Origin: an uncultured Corynebacterium sp.
GTDB taxonomy: Bacteria; Actinomycetota; Actinomycetes; Mycobacteriales; Mycobacteriaceae
Length of the DNA stretch: 60,674 nt
Direction: 5' to 3'
Assembly (NCBI GenBank): GCA_946220775.1
Contig: CAMIFC010000008.1
Location: 1-60,674 of the forward strand
Shown: positions 7,999-17,213 of the stretch, in pieces
How positions within the stretch are numbered: position 1 is the first letter of the stretch
Layout of the letters: the number at the start of each line of letters is the position of its first letter
Notes under the pieces: generated by a model
Seen by the model: only the letters and a program-made list of their open reading frames with translations
Databases searched by the model: none
What the model was told of the DNA's origin: nothing
Translations under genes and position numbers: made by a program

Positions 7999-9211
7999 AC
8001 GTTCCCTTGAGGTTCATCACCTGACGCAGCGTGTGCTGCACCTCCACCAGGGACTCAGCATCGGTCATCACCTGGTCAATCGGCTTATACGCATCCGGGA
8101 TCTCATCCACCCACTGTCTGCCCGGCCGGTAGACGATTCCCGTCATCCGCTTGTCCAGGTCCTCCGCGGTGTACGCCTTCTTCGCCTGAGTTCGGGACAT
8201 CACCCGCCCTGCCCCATGCGGTGCCGACCACAACGCCTGCGGGTTCCCCAAACCTCGAACCACATAGGATCGATCGCCCATCGACCCCGGGATCAGCCCC
8301 ATCTTCCCATCGGTGGCATCAATCGCTCCCTTCCGGGTCAACCACACATCCCGACCGTCGACCTGCACCTTTTCGGTGTAGTTGTGGTGGCAATTCACGC
8401 GTTCTGCCTCACCAACATCGGCTTCGCCCATCAGGCGCGCCAGCTGATCCAAGAAGCGGTCCATCATCTCCTCGCGGTTCAGCAGCGCGAAATGCTGAGC
8501 CCAGCGCAATTCGTTGATGTAATTCTCAAATTCCGCGGTGCCCTCCAGCAGGTACGCATGGTCGCGCTCTGGAAGCTCAATGCCCCGACGTTCGCATTCC
8601 GCCTTCGCGATCCGAATGTGCTTCTGCGCGATCTTATTGCCCACCCCGCGCGACCCGGAGTGCAGAAACGCCCACACCCGATCCTGTTCGTCCAGGCACA
8701 ACTCGATGAAGTGGTTCCCGCCACCCAGCGAGCCGAGTTGTCTGCGCCAGTGCTTCGAATGGCTCAGGTCAACATCCTTGTCCTCCGCGAGCTTCTCCAA
8801 TTCCGTCACCCGACGCTCCGTGGACTGTCGGTGGATCTTCCGATTGTAGTTGCCCGGCGACAACGGAATGGCTCGCTCCAGCTCGTCACGCAGAGTGGAA
8901 AGATCGATGCGGTCCAGCGAATTGGCGTCATACTTGGTCCGCGCCGCGATCATGCCGCAGCCAATATCGACGCCAACGGCCGCGGGAATGACCGCGCCGG
9001 TCGTTGGAATCACCGTGCCCACCGCCGACCCCATGCCCGCGTGTGCGTCCGGCATCAAGGCCAAGTGCGGATCGATGATCGGCAGGGATCCCAGGGATAG
9101 CGCCTGCTTGCGTGTTGTGTCATCGAGCATGCTTGCCCAATTCCATACCGTGCTCGTCAACTGTTCCGGCAGCTCGTTCCCCCGCGAAGTTGAATCAGAA
9201 ATCAAAGTCAT
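7997..9211 (-). CDS. rtcB: RNA-splicing ligase RtcB
   Basis: The 404-residue protein has the RtcB signatures in order: PDAHAGMGSAVGTVIPT (about residues 54-70), GVDIGCGM with the metal-binding Cys85, LGSLGGGNHFIE, and HSGSRGVGN. RtcB joins RNA 2',3'-cyclic phosphate ends to 5'-OH ends using GTP and Mn2+, acting in RNA repair and tRNA restoration. AAGGAAGGA lies just before ATG 9211. A small dyad GGTGT-ATAA-ACACC (9225-9238) lies in the leader or promoter and could be an operator. No archease or rtcA gene is adjacent. Confidence 0.95.
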   Translation of the reverse strand: MTLISDSTSRGNELPEQLTSTVWNWASMLDDTTRKQALSLGSLPIIDPHLALMPDAHAGMGSAVGTVIPTTGAVIPAAVGVDIGCGMIAARTKYDANSLDRIDLSTLRDELERAIPLSPGNYNRKIHRQSTERRVTELEKLAEDKDVDLSHSKHWRRQLGSLGGGNHFIELCLDEQDRVWAFLHSGSRGVGNKIAQKHIRIAKAECERRGIELPERDHAYLLEGTAEFENYINELRWAQHFALLNREEMMDRFLDQLARLMGEADVGEAERVNCHHNYTEKVQVDGRDVWLTRKGAIDATDGKMGLIPGSMGDRSYVVRGLGNPQALWSAPHGAGRVMSRTQAKKAYTAEDLDKRMTGIVYRPGRQWVDEIPDAYKPIDQVMTDAESLVEVQHTLRQVMNLKGT

Positions 9212-9322
9212 TCCTTCCTTCTAGGGTGTATAAACACCGTTGACGTTCCAGCCTAGCCATGTGGTGCTTCCCAGGTCACAGCCCATTTGGATTCGTTTCT
9301 AAGCCAGGTAGAGTTATTCAAT

Positions 9323-9775
9323 GTGAAGAATTCGCACGATTCCAACCAGCCGGACAGCCCTTTCCCCCTGCGGGTTCGGATTGTGCAGATCATTTTTGTG
9401 ATCATCGGCGTGATCCTCACGCTGTTCCTGGCTTGGTGGCAATACACTCGCTGGCAATCCACCGACGGAACGTTTCAAAACTTGGGCTACGCAATTCAGT
9501 GGCCAATTTTTGGTGCATTTCTGGTGATTTCCTACCGCAAATACATCCAATACGAACGCGAGCGCATGCTCGGCGATGATGAAGCCGCGGTGAAGAAGGT
9601 GCCGGAAGGTCAGCTCACGGAGATTCCGGATGACTTTCTGCAGCAGCCTTCCGAAGAGCAGCGGAGCGAGGCCGCCGAAGATCTTTTCCAGGACACTCGC
9701 CGCCGCGATTCTCGTTCCGCTGGCACACCCCGTGAATCCACGGATCGGAACCGCGCCGATGACACTAACCAGTAA
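9323..9775 (+). CDS. Conserved membrane protein next to DUF3817 gene
   Basis: With GTG 9323 (AGGTAGAG 9 nt upstream) the product has 150 residues: a short polar N-terminus, a membrane helix around IVQIIFVIIGVILTLFLAWW, a second hydrophobic segment IQWPIFGAFLVISY, and a long charged cytoplasmic tail rich in Glu, Gln and Arg. The upstream TTG 9287 would add 12 residues and has no binding site. I recognise the layout (NLGYAxQWP...) from conserved actinobacterial membrane proteins of unknown role but cannot give a function. The next gene starts 9 nt downstream. Confidence 0.75.
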   Translation: MKNSHDSNQPDSPFPLRVRIVQIIFVIIGVILTLFLAWWQYTRWQSTDGTFQNLGYAIQWPIFGAFLVISYRKYIQYERERMLGDDEAAVKKVPEGQLTEIPDDFLQQPSEEQRSEAAEDLFQDTRRRDSRSAGTPRESTDRNRADDTNQ

Positions 9776-9784
9776 AGGACTGAT

Positions 9785-10144
9785 ATGACCGACACTCCGC
9801 AGATTCATCCCGAGCGCCAAGCACGTGTGGCTCGTGCCCTGAAGTTCTACTCCGTGATGGCCATCGCCACGGGTATTTGGCTGCTCATCTTGGTCGTGGA
9901 GATGATCTTGAAGTATCTAGTGCTTGGCAGCGGTAACGTGCCAACGTGGTTCATGTTCATCGGCCAGGCGCACGGCGTGTTCTTCATGATCTACTGTGTG
10001 GCCTGCCTCGACTTGGGGACGAAGGCCCGCTGGGAACCGGCGAAGTGGTTTATGACGATTCTGGCGGGCGTGGTGCCGCTGCTGAGCTTCTTCGTGGAGA
10101 AGAACCGCCGCGACGAGGTCAAGCGGGAGTTCCAGCTGGACTAG
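9785..10144 (+). CDS. DUF3817 membrane protein
   Basis: The 119-residue protein has three predicted membrane segments and the DUF3817 signature around ATGIWLLILVVEMILKY and FIGQAHGVFFMIYC. The C-terminus is charged. Its binding site AAAGGA spans the stop of the upstream membrane-protein gene, so the two are cotranslated. Function of the family is unknown. Confidence 0.85.
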   Translation: MTDTPQIHPERQARVARALKFYSVMAIATGIWLLILVVEMILKYLVLGSGNVPTWFMFIGQAHGVFFMIYCVACLDLGTKARWEPAKWFMTILAGVVPLLSFFVEKNRRDEVKREFQLD

Positions 10145-10196
10145 CGCGTGGCGCCTACAGCTCCCACCGCGCCGCCGCCCACCGCGCCCGCACCGA

Positions 10197-11552
10197 CTAA
10201 GTGCCGGGCGCGGTTTCAATTTGCGCCGCATCAATTTCATGATCCGACGGCTGCTCACGCAATTCATCCGGCAAGTGAGTGGTCGGCCATTCGTGGCGGA
10301 GACAAGCCAAAATCCCCACCGCTGCAGCACGAGTAGCCACCGGGATGGTGCTCAGATCCGGCAAGAACGCCGGGTTGTGGTTCGTCGGAATGTCCATGTC
10401 TAGCCGCCCAGCCTGCGCCGCCCGTTGCCATTGCTTCCGCGGAGTAATCCCCACGGTCCACAGCATGTAGGGCACACCGAAGTGCTTAGGGATCACGGAG
10501 AAATCCTCCGAGGCCGTCCACGGCTCCATGTCCTGACTATTGGCCTGAAAAGCGTTATCGAACGCCGGGCGCACCGTATTAAACACCTCTTGGGCGTTAT
10601 CGGTTGGCCCCAGCATTCCCAAGAACTTGAAGCTCGGCTCCCGGTCGGCACCGGCCGACATGGCCTCGGCTCGCACGATCCGTTTGATCGCATCCACGCA
10701 CTTCTTGCGTAGCTCCTCATCGTAGAACCGGCAGCTCAGCGCAATTTTCGCAGAGTCAGGAATCACGTTATTCGCCCGCCCTGCTTCCACCGAGGCCACC
10801 GTGATCACCGCAAACTGTCCGGGTGGCACTTCGCGGGACACAATCGTCTGCAGCTTCATCACCGTCGAAGCCGCCAGCACCACCGGGTCCACGGAACGAT
10901 GCGGCATTGAGGCATGCGCACCCCGCCCGTAGAGCGTGATTTCAATCGTCGTCGAGGACGTCATAACCGGCCCCGGCGCGGTATACACCTCACCGGCCGG
11001 ACCTGCGATCACGTGCTGCGCGATGCACACGTCCGGGCGGGGAATGTGCTTATCCAGCCCGTCTGCCACCATGCGGTGAGCACCCACCGCGGCTTCTTCC
11101 GCTGGTTGGAATAAGGCGATGACGGTTCCGGACCACTTGTCCCGGGTGGCGTCCAAAATCCCAATCGCACCAAGCAGTGAGACGGTGTGATGATCGTGAC
11201 CGCACGCATGCATCGTCGGCACGCGCTGGCCTTGGGCGTCCAACTGCGAATGTTTCGACGCATAGTCCACGTCGGTGGCCTCGGCGACGGGGAGGCCGTC
11301 GAAATCGGCGCGCATCAGCACCGTGGGGCCGTCCCCGTTGCACAGCACCGCTGTCATTCCGTAGCCGCCGATCCCGGTGGTGACGTCCCAATCTGGGAAG
11401 CGCTTCAGCTCCTCCGCGATGCGGCTCGCCGTTTGCTCCTCCGCGCCAGACAGTTCCGGGTACGCGTGGAAGTGCTTGTACAGGTCTTCCTGCCAGCTCA
11501 AATCTGCGGTAGAGCCGTCGACGATGCCGGTGGGTGTTCCGGGGGAGGTCAC
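10197..11552 (-). CDS. M20 family amidohydrolase / N-acyl amino acid hydrolase
   Basis: A 451-residue M20D-type metallohydrolase. Metal-site motifs are visible: RADFDGLPV, then HACGHDHH, QPAEEAAVGAHRMV with the catalytic Glu, and a lid domain (GRGAHASMPHRSVDPV). A C-terminal HNPAFLPD supplies the last ligand His. Members hydrolyse N-acyl or aminoacyl amides; in lipophilic corynebacteria some release odorants from N-acyl-glutamine, but that substrate is not shown here. The start is GTG 11552 with AAAGGA about 11 nt upstream. It lies 56 nt after rdgB on the same strand and may be read from the same long transcript. Confidence 0.88.
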   Translation of the reverse strand: MTSPGTPTGIVDGSTADLSWQEDLYKHFHAYPELSGAEEQTASRIAEELKRFPDWDVTTGIGGYGMTAVLCNGDGPTVLMRADFDGLPVAEATDVDYASKHSQLDAQGQRVPTMHACGHDHHTVSLLGAIGILDATRDKWSGTVIALFQPAEEAAVGAHRMVADGLDKHIPRPDVCIAQHVIAGPAGEVYTAPGPVMTSSTTIEITLYGRGAHASMPHRSVDPVVLAASTVMKLQTIVSREVPPGQFAVITVASVEAGRANNVIPDSAKIALSCRFYDEELRKKCVDAIKRIVRAEAMSAGADREPSFKFLGMLGPTDNAQEVFNTVRPAFDNAFQANSQDMEPWTASEDFSVIPKHFGVPYMLWTVGITPRKQWQRAAQAGRLDMDIPTNHNPAFLPDLSTIPVATRAAAVGILACLRHEWPTTHLPDELREQPSDHEIDAAQIETAPGT

Positions 11553-11608
11553 GAAGGGATCGTCCTTTCTTGCGCACCGCCACGGGGTGGCCCGGCGCGC
11601 CCTTGGGG

Positions 11609-12259
11609 CTAGTGATCCCCGATAGTACGGATATTTCCGAGCGCTCGAAGAGCTGGAACCAACTTCGTTAGCGCCTTTCCGCGGTGCGACAGGCGGTCTT
11701 TTTCTTCTGGGGACAGTTCAGCAGAACTCCGGCCTGGGGTTTCAGCTGGTTCGAACAGCGGGTCGTATCCGAAACCATTGTCACCTTTTTCTTCCCGCAG
11801 GATGGTGCCATGCCAGGCTCCTTCCACGGCGATTTCGGAGTTCAATCCCGACGCCTGCTGCATATCTTCTGGCAGCGCGAGCACGCAGGCCGATACGAAG
11901 CTGGCCCCACGGCGGTCGTCGGGAACATCCGACATCTGGGCGAGCAACAAGCGGTTATTCTCCGGATCATTGCCGTGTTCCCCGCACCAGCGAGCCGAAA
12001 GTACCCCTGGCATGCCGTTGAGCGCGGTCACGGCCAGCCCGGAATCATCCGCGATCGTGGGAAGCCCGGTGTGCACCACCCCATCGGTTGCCTTGATCGC
12101 GGCATTGTCGGTGAACGTCGCGCCCGTTTCCGGCGTTTCGGGGTAGTCGGCAACGTCGCGCAGGCTGACTAGTTCGATTCCCGACACGTTGGCCGCTTCG
12201 AGTACTCGCTGTAGTTCCTGTAGTTTCTTTTCGTTTCTGGACGCCACCAGCACACGCAT
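11609..12259 (-). CDS. rdgB: XTP/dITP diphosphatase RdgB
   Basis: A 216-residue HAM1/RdgB protein: VLVASRNEKKLQEL at the N-terminus (the family's xxTxNxxK-like nucleotide loop), ADDSGLAVTALNGMPGVLSAR, and GFGYDPLFEP near the C-terminus. It removes non-canonical ITP and XTP from the nucleotide pool. ATG 12259 is chosen because the residues of the longer ORF (MGGRT) are encoded by the ribosome binding site GGAGGAAG itself. It follows rph by 19 nt, as in mycobacteria. Confidence 0.95.
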   Translation of the reverse strand: MRVLVASRNEKKLQELQRVLEAANVSGIELVSLRDVADYPETPETGATFTDNAAIKATDGVVHTGLPTIADDSGLAVTALNGMPGVLSARWCGEHGNDPENNRLLLAQMSDVPDDRRGASFVSACVLALPEDMQQASGLNSEIAVEGAWHGTILREEKGDNGFGYDPLFEPAETPGRSSAELSPEEKDRLSHRGKALTKLVPALRALGNIRTIGDH

Positions 12260-12278
12260 GGTTCTTCCTCCCATCTAA

Positions 12279-13046
12279 TTACAGGGTCACCGGACCGTCG
12301 GCTGGATCGGTCTCTAGCGCCTTCTTCTGCAGATCAATGAGCTGGAACAGACCGCCTTCGGCCAAATCCAACATCTGATTCAGTTCCGCACGATCGAACT
12401 CTGCGGCTTCCCCAGTTCCTTGGATTTCCACGAACTTGCCCGCTTCGGTCATGACGACGTTCATGTCCACGTCTGCCCGGGAGTCTTCCTCATACGGCAG
12501 GTCCAAGCACGCAAGGCCATCGATGATGCCCACCGACACCGCAGCAACTGGGGCCTGCAGTGGCTTGCCTGGCACCACGCCCTGCTTCTGCAAGTGAGCC
12601 AGCGCATCGGCCAGGGCGACATACGCGCCGGTGATCGCGGCGGTGCGGGTGCCGCCATCAGCCTGGAGGACATCACAGTCGATCGCGATGGTGTTCTCCC
12701 CCAGCTCCTTCAGGTCCACGGCTGCTCGCAGTGCACGGCCCACGAGTCGCGAGATTTCGTGAGTACGACCCTTGACCTTGCCTCGCATCGATTCACGCGG
12801 CATGCGCTCATGGGTCGCGGACGGCAACATCGCGTATTCCGCGGTCAGCCAGCCCTCGCCGGAATCTTTCTTGAAACGAGGAACGCCCAGCTCCACGCTG
12901 GCGGTGCACATCACGCGGGTGTTGCCGAATTCCACCAGCATGCTGCCCGCGGGGTTGGTTGTGAACTGGCGGGTAATGCGGATGGGTCGCAGTTGGTCAA
13001 CGGTACGACCGTCTGCGCGGGTCTTTTGCATATCGTTAGTTGGCAT
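12279..13046 (-). CDS. rph: Ribonuclease PH
   Basis: The 255-residue protein shows RNase PH motifs: RADGRTVDQLRPI, GNTRVMCTASVE, GEGWLTAEYAMLPSAT, CDVLQADGGTRTAAITGA, and VDMNVVMTEAGKFVEIQGTGE. It is a phosphorolytic 3'-5' exoribonuclease that matures tRNA 3' ends. ATG 13046 is chosen over an upstream start at 13100 because the extra residues overlap the preceding metallohydrolase gene. The gap to that gene is 10 nt, so translation is probably coupled; no strong binding site is seen. Confidence 0.95.
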   Translation of the reverse strand: MPTNDMQKTRADGRTVDQLRPIRITRQFTTNPAGSMLVEFGNTRVMCTASVELGVPRFKKDSGEGWLTAEYAMLPSATHERMPRESMRGKVKGRTHEISRLVGRALRAAVDLKELGENTIAIDCDVLQADGGTRTAAITGAYVALADALAHLQKQGVVPGKPLQAPVAAVSVGIIDGLACLDLPYEEDSRADVDMNVVMTEAGKFVEIQGTGEAAEFDRAELNQMLDLAEGGLFQLIDLQKKALETDPADGPVTL

Positions 13047-13056
13047 GTGCGCCAGT

Positions 13057-13863
13057 CTAGCGATCGGCTCGGACAACCATTCCAGGTACTGCGACCTCAA
13101 TGGGGCCGGAATAGTGCTTCGCCGCGGCAGCGACGGTGGCTGCGACGTCCCCCCATGGCGGAATGTGCGTCAAAACAAGGCGCCCCACCCCGGCTTCGGC
13201 CGCCGCCTGCCCGGCGTCCGCGCCGGAAAGGTGCATTCCCTCGGGGAAGGTCGCCTCGCCATCGCCCCAAGTCGCCTCGCACAACAACACGTCAGCACCA
13301 GCAGCGATGCGGGCTAGCGCGGCGGTCGGAGCGGTATCCCCCGAATACACAATCGATCCACCGTTCGCGTCCTCAAACCTCGTGATGTAGGCCTCGGTGG
13401 GGTGGATGGCGTCCACAGAAAAAATGCGGACATCGCCGACGCGGTGATGTGGCCACGTTTCGGCATCGAACGGTTCGTCGGGGCCAGGCTTGTGTATCTG
13501 CACGTCGAAGGTGTCAGATAAATCGTCCGGCGCCTCTGGGCTATCTGCGCTGGCCTGGCCGATGTGCTGGGCGGCGATCGATGGACCAATCAACAAGTGC
13601 TTGACGCTAGCTGGATGCACCGGGTGATACCGGCGCCACACCAACAGCGACGGCACGTCCGAACAATGATCGGCATGCATGTGGGAGAGCAACACGTGGC
13701 ACTCCGATGGGTCGATATCGGGGTGCTTCTGCATCGCACCTAATACCCCCGACCCCATGTCCACCATGAGCTTCTCGCCGTCTGGGCTGCGCAGGAAATA
13801 ACCAGACGCCGGGGAATCCGACCCCGGCACACTTCCTGAACATCCCAGCACAAGCAACTCCAT
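13057..13863 (-). CDS. MBL-fold hydrolase, Rv1339-like phosphodiesterase
   Basis: The 268-residue protein begins MELLVLGCSGSVPG, has the zinc motif SHMHADHCSD (about residues 60-69), a second GDTAPT Asp site and a C-terminal LTHIPPW His. By sequence pattern and by position between murI and rph it corresponds to mycobacterial Rv1339, described as an atypical class II cyclic-AMP phosphodiesterase. RNase Z-like activity cannot be ruled out from sequence alone. It belongs to the clpS-rdgB operon. Confidence 0.85.
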   Translation of the reverse strand: MELLVLGCSGSVPGSDSPASGYFLRSPDGEKLMVDMGSGVLGAMQKHPDIDPSECHVLLSHMHADHCSDVPSLLVWRRYHPVHPASVKHLLIGPSIAAQHIGQASADSPEAPDDLSDTFDVQIHKPGPDEPFDAETWPHHRVGDVRIFSVDAIHPTEAYITRFEDANGGSIVYSGDTAPTAALARIAAGADVLLCEATWGDGEATFPEGMHLSGADAGQAAAEAGVGRLVLTHIPPWGDVAATVAAAAKHYSGPIEVAVPGMVVRADR

Positions 13864-13928
13864 AGTTGCTCATTGTTTCATGCCAACCGGCTAAAGACGA
13901 TTATTTACGCAAGCTAAATTCGTAACCG

Positions 13929-14801
13929 TCAGCGCAGCAATTCTGGAATCTGGGACACGCTGGTGATTCGTGGCCCTAAGAAACGTTGTGCGAGCTGTGC
14001 GAACCGCTGCGGATCCCCCGTCGATTCGAAGGACAGATCCACCGCCCGATCGGGGTCATTATCCGCGAGGAGATTTTGCTCACTCAGCGTTCGGAAGACT
14101 AATTTTGCTGTTTCTTCAGCACTATTAACCAACGTGACGTCATCGCCCATCACCAATTGGATCACCCCGCTGAGCAATGGATAGTGCGTGCATCCCAACA
14201 CAACTGTGTCCACGCCTGCTTCTTTCAATGGCTCCAAATAGGATTCCGCCAGGCCGAGAATCTGCCGCCCCGAGGTGATGCCGCGCTCCACAAATGGAAC
14301 GAACTGCGGGCACGCCTGGGCAAAAGCCTCGACATGCGGGCTGGCGGCAAACATGTCCTGGTACGCCCCCGATCGCACCGTTGCTTCGGTGCCGATCATG
14401 CCAATCTTGCCGTTTTTCGTCACCGACACCGCGCGACGAACCGCCGGCAAAATCACCTCCACCACTGGCACTGGGTAGCGCTCCCGGGCATCTCGCATGA
14501 ACGCTGCGGAGGCGGTATTGCAGGCAATGACGATCATCTTCGCGCCACGATCCACCAGGTCGTCTGCCACGGCGCGAGCGTATTCCCTAACCTGCGCAAT
14601 TTGCTTATCGCCATAAGGCGTGTTGGCGGTATCACCGACGTAGATCACGGGTTCATTCGGCAGCAGGTCGACGATGGTACGCGCGACCGTAAGTCCCCCA
14701 ACACCAGAATCAAAAATCCCGATGGGAGCGTTATTATGCTGCTCGTGCGCGTTGTCTGGTCCGTGCGTGTGGTCCGGTTCGTGCATGTCTTTCAGCGTCA
14801 T
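13929..14801 (-). CDS. murI: Glutamate racemase with His-rich N-terminus
   Basis: The 290-residue enzyme has both catalytic cysteines: ACNTAS (Cys94) and GCTHYPLL (Cys204), plus GIFDSGVGGLTV and the GDTANTPYG substrate loop. It makes D-glutamate for peptidoglycan. The first 24 residues are unusual: MHEPDHTHGPDNAHEQHNN has five His in a polar stretch before the normal family start, possibly a metal-binding tail. A start at Met6 (14786) would keep that tail. The gene lies 16 nt after the rhomboid gene. Confidence 0.95.
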   Translation of the reverse strand: MTLKDMHEPDHTHGPDNAHEQHNNAPIGIFDSGVGGLTVARTIVDLLPNEPVIYVGDTANTPYGDKQIAQVREYARAVADDLVDRGAKMIVIACNTASAAFMRDARERYPVPVVEVILPAVRRAVSVTKNGKIGMIGTEATVRSGAYQDMFAASPHVEAFAQACPQFVPFVERGITSGRQILGLAESYLEPLKEAGVDTVVLGCTHYPLLSGVIQLVMGDDVTLVNSAEETAKLVFRTLSEQNLLADNDPDRAVDLSFESTGDPQRFAQLAQRFLGPRITSVSQIPELLR

Positions 14802-14817
14802 TGCCTTTTCACTTCAG

Positions 14818-15411
14818 TTAAAACCCCGTCGTCATGGCGGCGGCCGTTATCGCGGTGCGCGCGGTGCGCTTCACCTTTCCGATCTTAGGCATGATCCAGG
14901 CAGCCAGAACACCCGCCAACGCACCACACAGGTGCCCCTGCCAACTGATACCTTGCTGGGCGGGAAGCATACCGACCCATAGCGAGCCATAAAGGATCAT
15001 CACCACCGCCCCGACCAGCAGCTGCGTGATCCGCCACGTAAACAGACCCCGCGCGATCAGGAAGGCCGCCCAGCCATAAACCATGCCGGAGGCACCAACA
15101 TGGACAGTTCCGGAGCCACCAATCAGCCACGTGCCCAATCCAGAGGCCAGCATGATGATGAGTGAACTGCTCCAGAACACTCTGCGCCCCGACCACAACG
15201 TGATCGTGATCAGCACCAGCGACGGCACCGTGTTGGAGATCAAGTGCTCCCAACTGCCATGCAGGAAGGGGGAGGTCACGATTCCGATGAGACCGAAGTT
15301 ATCGCCAGGCCGAATGCCAAAGGCATTGAGCTGATAATTCATTAGTGAGTTGATGAGGTTGACGACCCACGCAATGCCAACCAGAGTGAGAGCAAGTTTA
15401 AGGTTTTTCAC
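14818..15411 (-). CDS. Rhomboid family intramembrane serine protease
   Basis: The 197-residue, six-helix membrane protein carries HGSWEHLISN (oxyanion-side His/Asn), the nucleophile motif GASGMVYG and the second catalytic residue in WQGHLCGALAG. This is the Ser-His dyad of rhomboids, which cut transmembrane substrates inside the bilayer. It corresponds to Rv1337, also next to murI. No substrate can be inferred. Confidence 0.92.
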   Translation of the reverse strand: MKNLKLALTLVGIAWVVNLINSLMNYQLNAFGIRPGDNFGLIGIVTSPFLHGSWEHLISNTVPSLVLITITLWSGRRVFWSSSLIIMLASGLGTWLIGGSGTVHVGASGMVYGWAAFLIARGLFTWRITQLLVGAVVMILYGSLWVGMLPAQQGISWQGHLCGALAGVLAAWIMPKIGKVKRTARTAITAAAMTTGF

Positions 15412-15428
15412 GCCCCCACAGTATCCGG

Positions 15429-16511
15429 TTACTCCACAATGCTGCGCCAGTTCGGCGCACTGTCCGTGGTTTCAGCCCCCAACACGGCATGGACAATGGC
15501 CCGTTCCACACAATTCGCGGCCGTCGCACTAAGGACCGTCATCGCCACCGGATCGACAGCGCCACCAGCAGTTGACATGGCAAACAGGGTGTCCCCATCC
15601 ATTGGCATGTGCGCCGGACGAATCGCCCGAGCAAGCCCGTCATGCGCCGCCAACGCCACGCGCTTCGCCTGAGCCTTGGTCAATGGCACATCCGTCGCGA
15701 CAACCCCGATCGTGGTATTCAGCTGTGGCTTCGGGAATTTCGTTCCCGAGATATTCATGTCAGCCAACTCTGCAATCGCCGACGGATCAACCTCCCGGCG
15801 CGATGCCTCCCCAAACTCCCCGGCCAGTTCTGCGGTGAACCCCCACAGCCGCCCGGTCGTTGGATCAAAAACCGCGCCTTGGGGATTGGTCACGATGCCC
15901 ACGGCCACGGTCTTTCCCGCCAGCACGTCCGGCAACCCAGTGTCGTCGCCTTTGGGGAAAACCGCACTGGCTTGGCCGAATCCGCCTTTCAACGCCCCGG
16001 CAGTCGCTCCCATCCCGGCGCCGATGTTTCCGTTGGACGGGGTGGCGTCCGAAAAAGGACGCGATGATGCGGCGAGCGCTGCCTCCGCAGCTGACCGCCC
16101 GGTGGCGCTGGTCGGCCGTGATGTCCACTCGCCGTGGAGGAGGTCGAAAATCACGGCGGCGGGAACGATCGGCACGATCTTGTCTGGCTCATCGGGCCCA
16201 AGAACCGGAAAGCCGATACCCGCGGCTTCGAGGGCACCCATCACACCATCAGCGGCTGCCAACCCGAAGGCGCTGCCACCACACAGGGCGACGGCGTGAA
16301 TCGCCTCAACTGTGTTGTGCGGCTCCAGCAAATCGGTTTCGCGAGTTCCCGGGCCACCGCCGCGAACATCGACGGACGCCACAGCACCGTCCTTCGCAAG
16401 AATGACGCTAACCCCCGAATCCCCCACATCCGCGTGCCCCACCGCGATTCCCGGCACGTCGTGCAGCCCGTTGACCGGACCTGGCTGGCAACCGAACATT
16501 TCTACCGACAT
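15429..16511 (-). CDS. S58/P1 family peptidase (DmpA-like, self-processing)
   Basis: The 360-residue protein resembles Rv1333 and the DmpA/BapA N-terminal nucleophile hydrolases: LHDVPGIAVGHAD near the start, GGSAFGLAAADGV, GNIGAGMGATAG, and LNTTIGVVATDVPLTK, where chain cleavage before the nucleophilic Thr/Ser is expected. It probably matures into two chains and acts as an aminopeptidase on small peptides. The gene sits in the clpS-murI operon in the same relative position as in mycobacteria. A GGACGCCACCCC box lies inside it (16043). Confidence 0.88.
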   Translation of the reverse strand: MSVEMFGCQPGPVNGLHDVPGIAVGHADVGDSGVSVILAKDGAVASVDVRGGGPGTRETDLLEPHNTVEAIHAVALCGGSAFGLAAADGVMGALEAAGIGFPVLGPDEPDKIVPIVPAAVIFDLLHGEWTSRPTSATGRSAAEAALAASSRPFSDATPSNGNIGAGMGATAGALKGGFGQASAVFPKGDDTGLPDVLAGKTVAVGIVTNPQGAVFDPTTGRLWGFTAELAGEFGEASRREVDPSAIAELADMNISGTKFPKPQLNTTIGVVATDVPLTKAQAKRVALAAHDGLARAIRPAHMPMDGDTLFAMSTAGGAVDPVAMTVLSATAANCVERAIVHAVLGAETTDSAPNWRSIVE

Positions 16512-16547
16512 GTCGTTCTACCTTTACCTTTTACGAGGGCTTATGCC

Positions 16548-17168
16548 TTATGGACGCCCGTCCGAACCATCGTCACCGTCATCGACATCATCTGGAAGGT
16601 CGGAAACGATGTCCCCCATCAACGCCGTGAGCAGGCTGTCTTGATTGAAGCCCAGCCAGTCAACGTAATTCTGTGCCGCCTGGATCTGGTCCGGATTCTC
16701 GTCGAGGTCTTCCCGCATCGCCGTGAGCTGCGCGTGGTGGTAGTTACGAATATCCGCCAGCGCGGACAGCCACGGGCGCGTCTCCGCCTCAGTCAAGGAG
16801 AGATTCACAGACCCAGTAGGACCCAGCGCCTCCGTAATGTGTCGCAGGTTCAGCAACTTGTTTCTAATAATGTCTGTTTCATTCAGCTGGCGGGTCAGCG
16901 CCGCGTCCCCCTCCACGGACTCTGCACCCTCAGCAAAGAAACTTGGCAGCAACCGTGCGAGCCCCGGATCAGTGGGTGCCTCGGAGTGCCCAGATGTCAT
17001 CCCCGTCAACTCTGCGAGTTCATCCTTCGGCGCGGTGCGAACACGCTCCATCAGCCGGTCGGAGACCATGGCTGCTGAGTCTCCCAACATCTCGCGTTCC
17101 AGCGGCTCCAGCTGCGCGATGTATCGAGTTCCCCGCAGCAGGCTCGATTTCTTGGTCCACGGTTGCAT
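16548..17168 (-). CDS. DUF2017 protein
   Basis: The 206-residue acidic cytosolic protein matches the actinobacterial DUF2017 family (Rv1332), always found next to clpS. Recognisable parts are the N-terminal YIAQLEPLEREML and the C-terminal RNYHHAQLTAMREDL and YVDWLGFNQDSLLTAL helices. Role unknown; the conserved pairing with the adaptor ClpS hints at proteolysis. The tail is Asp/Gly-rich and probably disordered. GGAGG is 13 nt before ATG 17168. Confidence 0.9.
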   Translation of the reverse strand: MQPWTKKSSLLRGTRYIAQLEPLEREMLGDSAAMVSDRLMERVRTAPKDELAELTGMTSGHSEAPTDPGLARLLPSFFAEGAESVEGDAALTRQLNETDIIRNKLLNLRHITEALGPTGSVNLSLTEAETRPWLSALADIRNYHHAQLTAMREDLDENPDQIQAAQNYVDWLGFNQDSLLTALMGDIVSDLPDDVDDGDDGSDGRP

Positions 17169-17213
17169 TTGTTTTCGGGTTCCTCCGTTTTCGTGCGGTG
17201 ATGTGGTGGTCGG

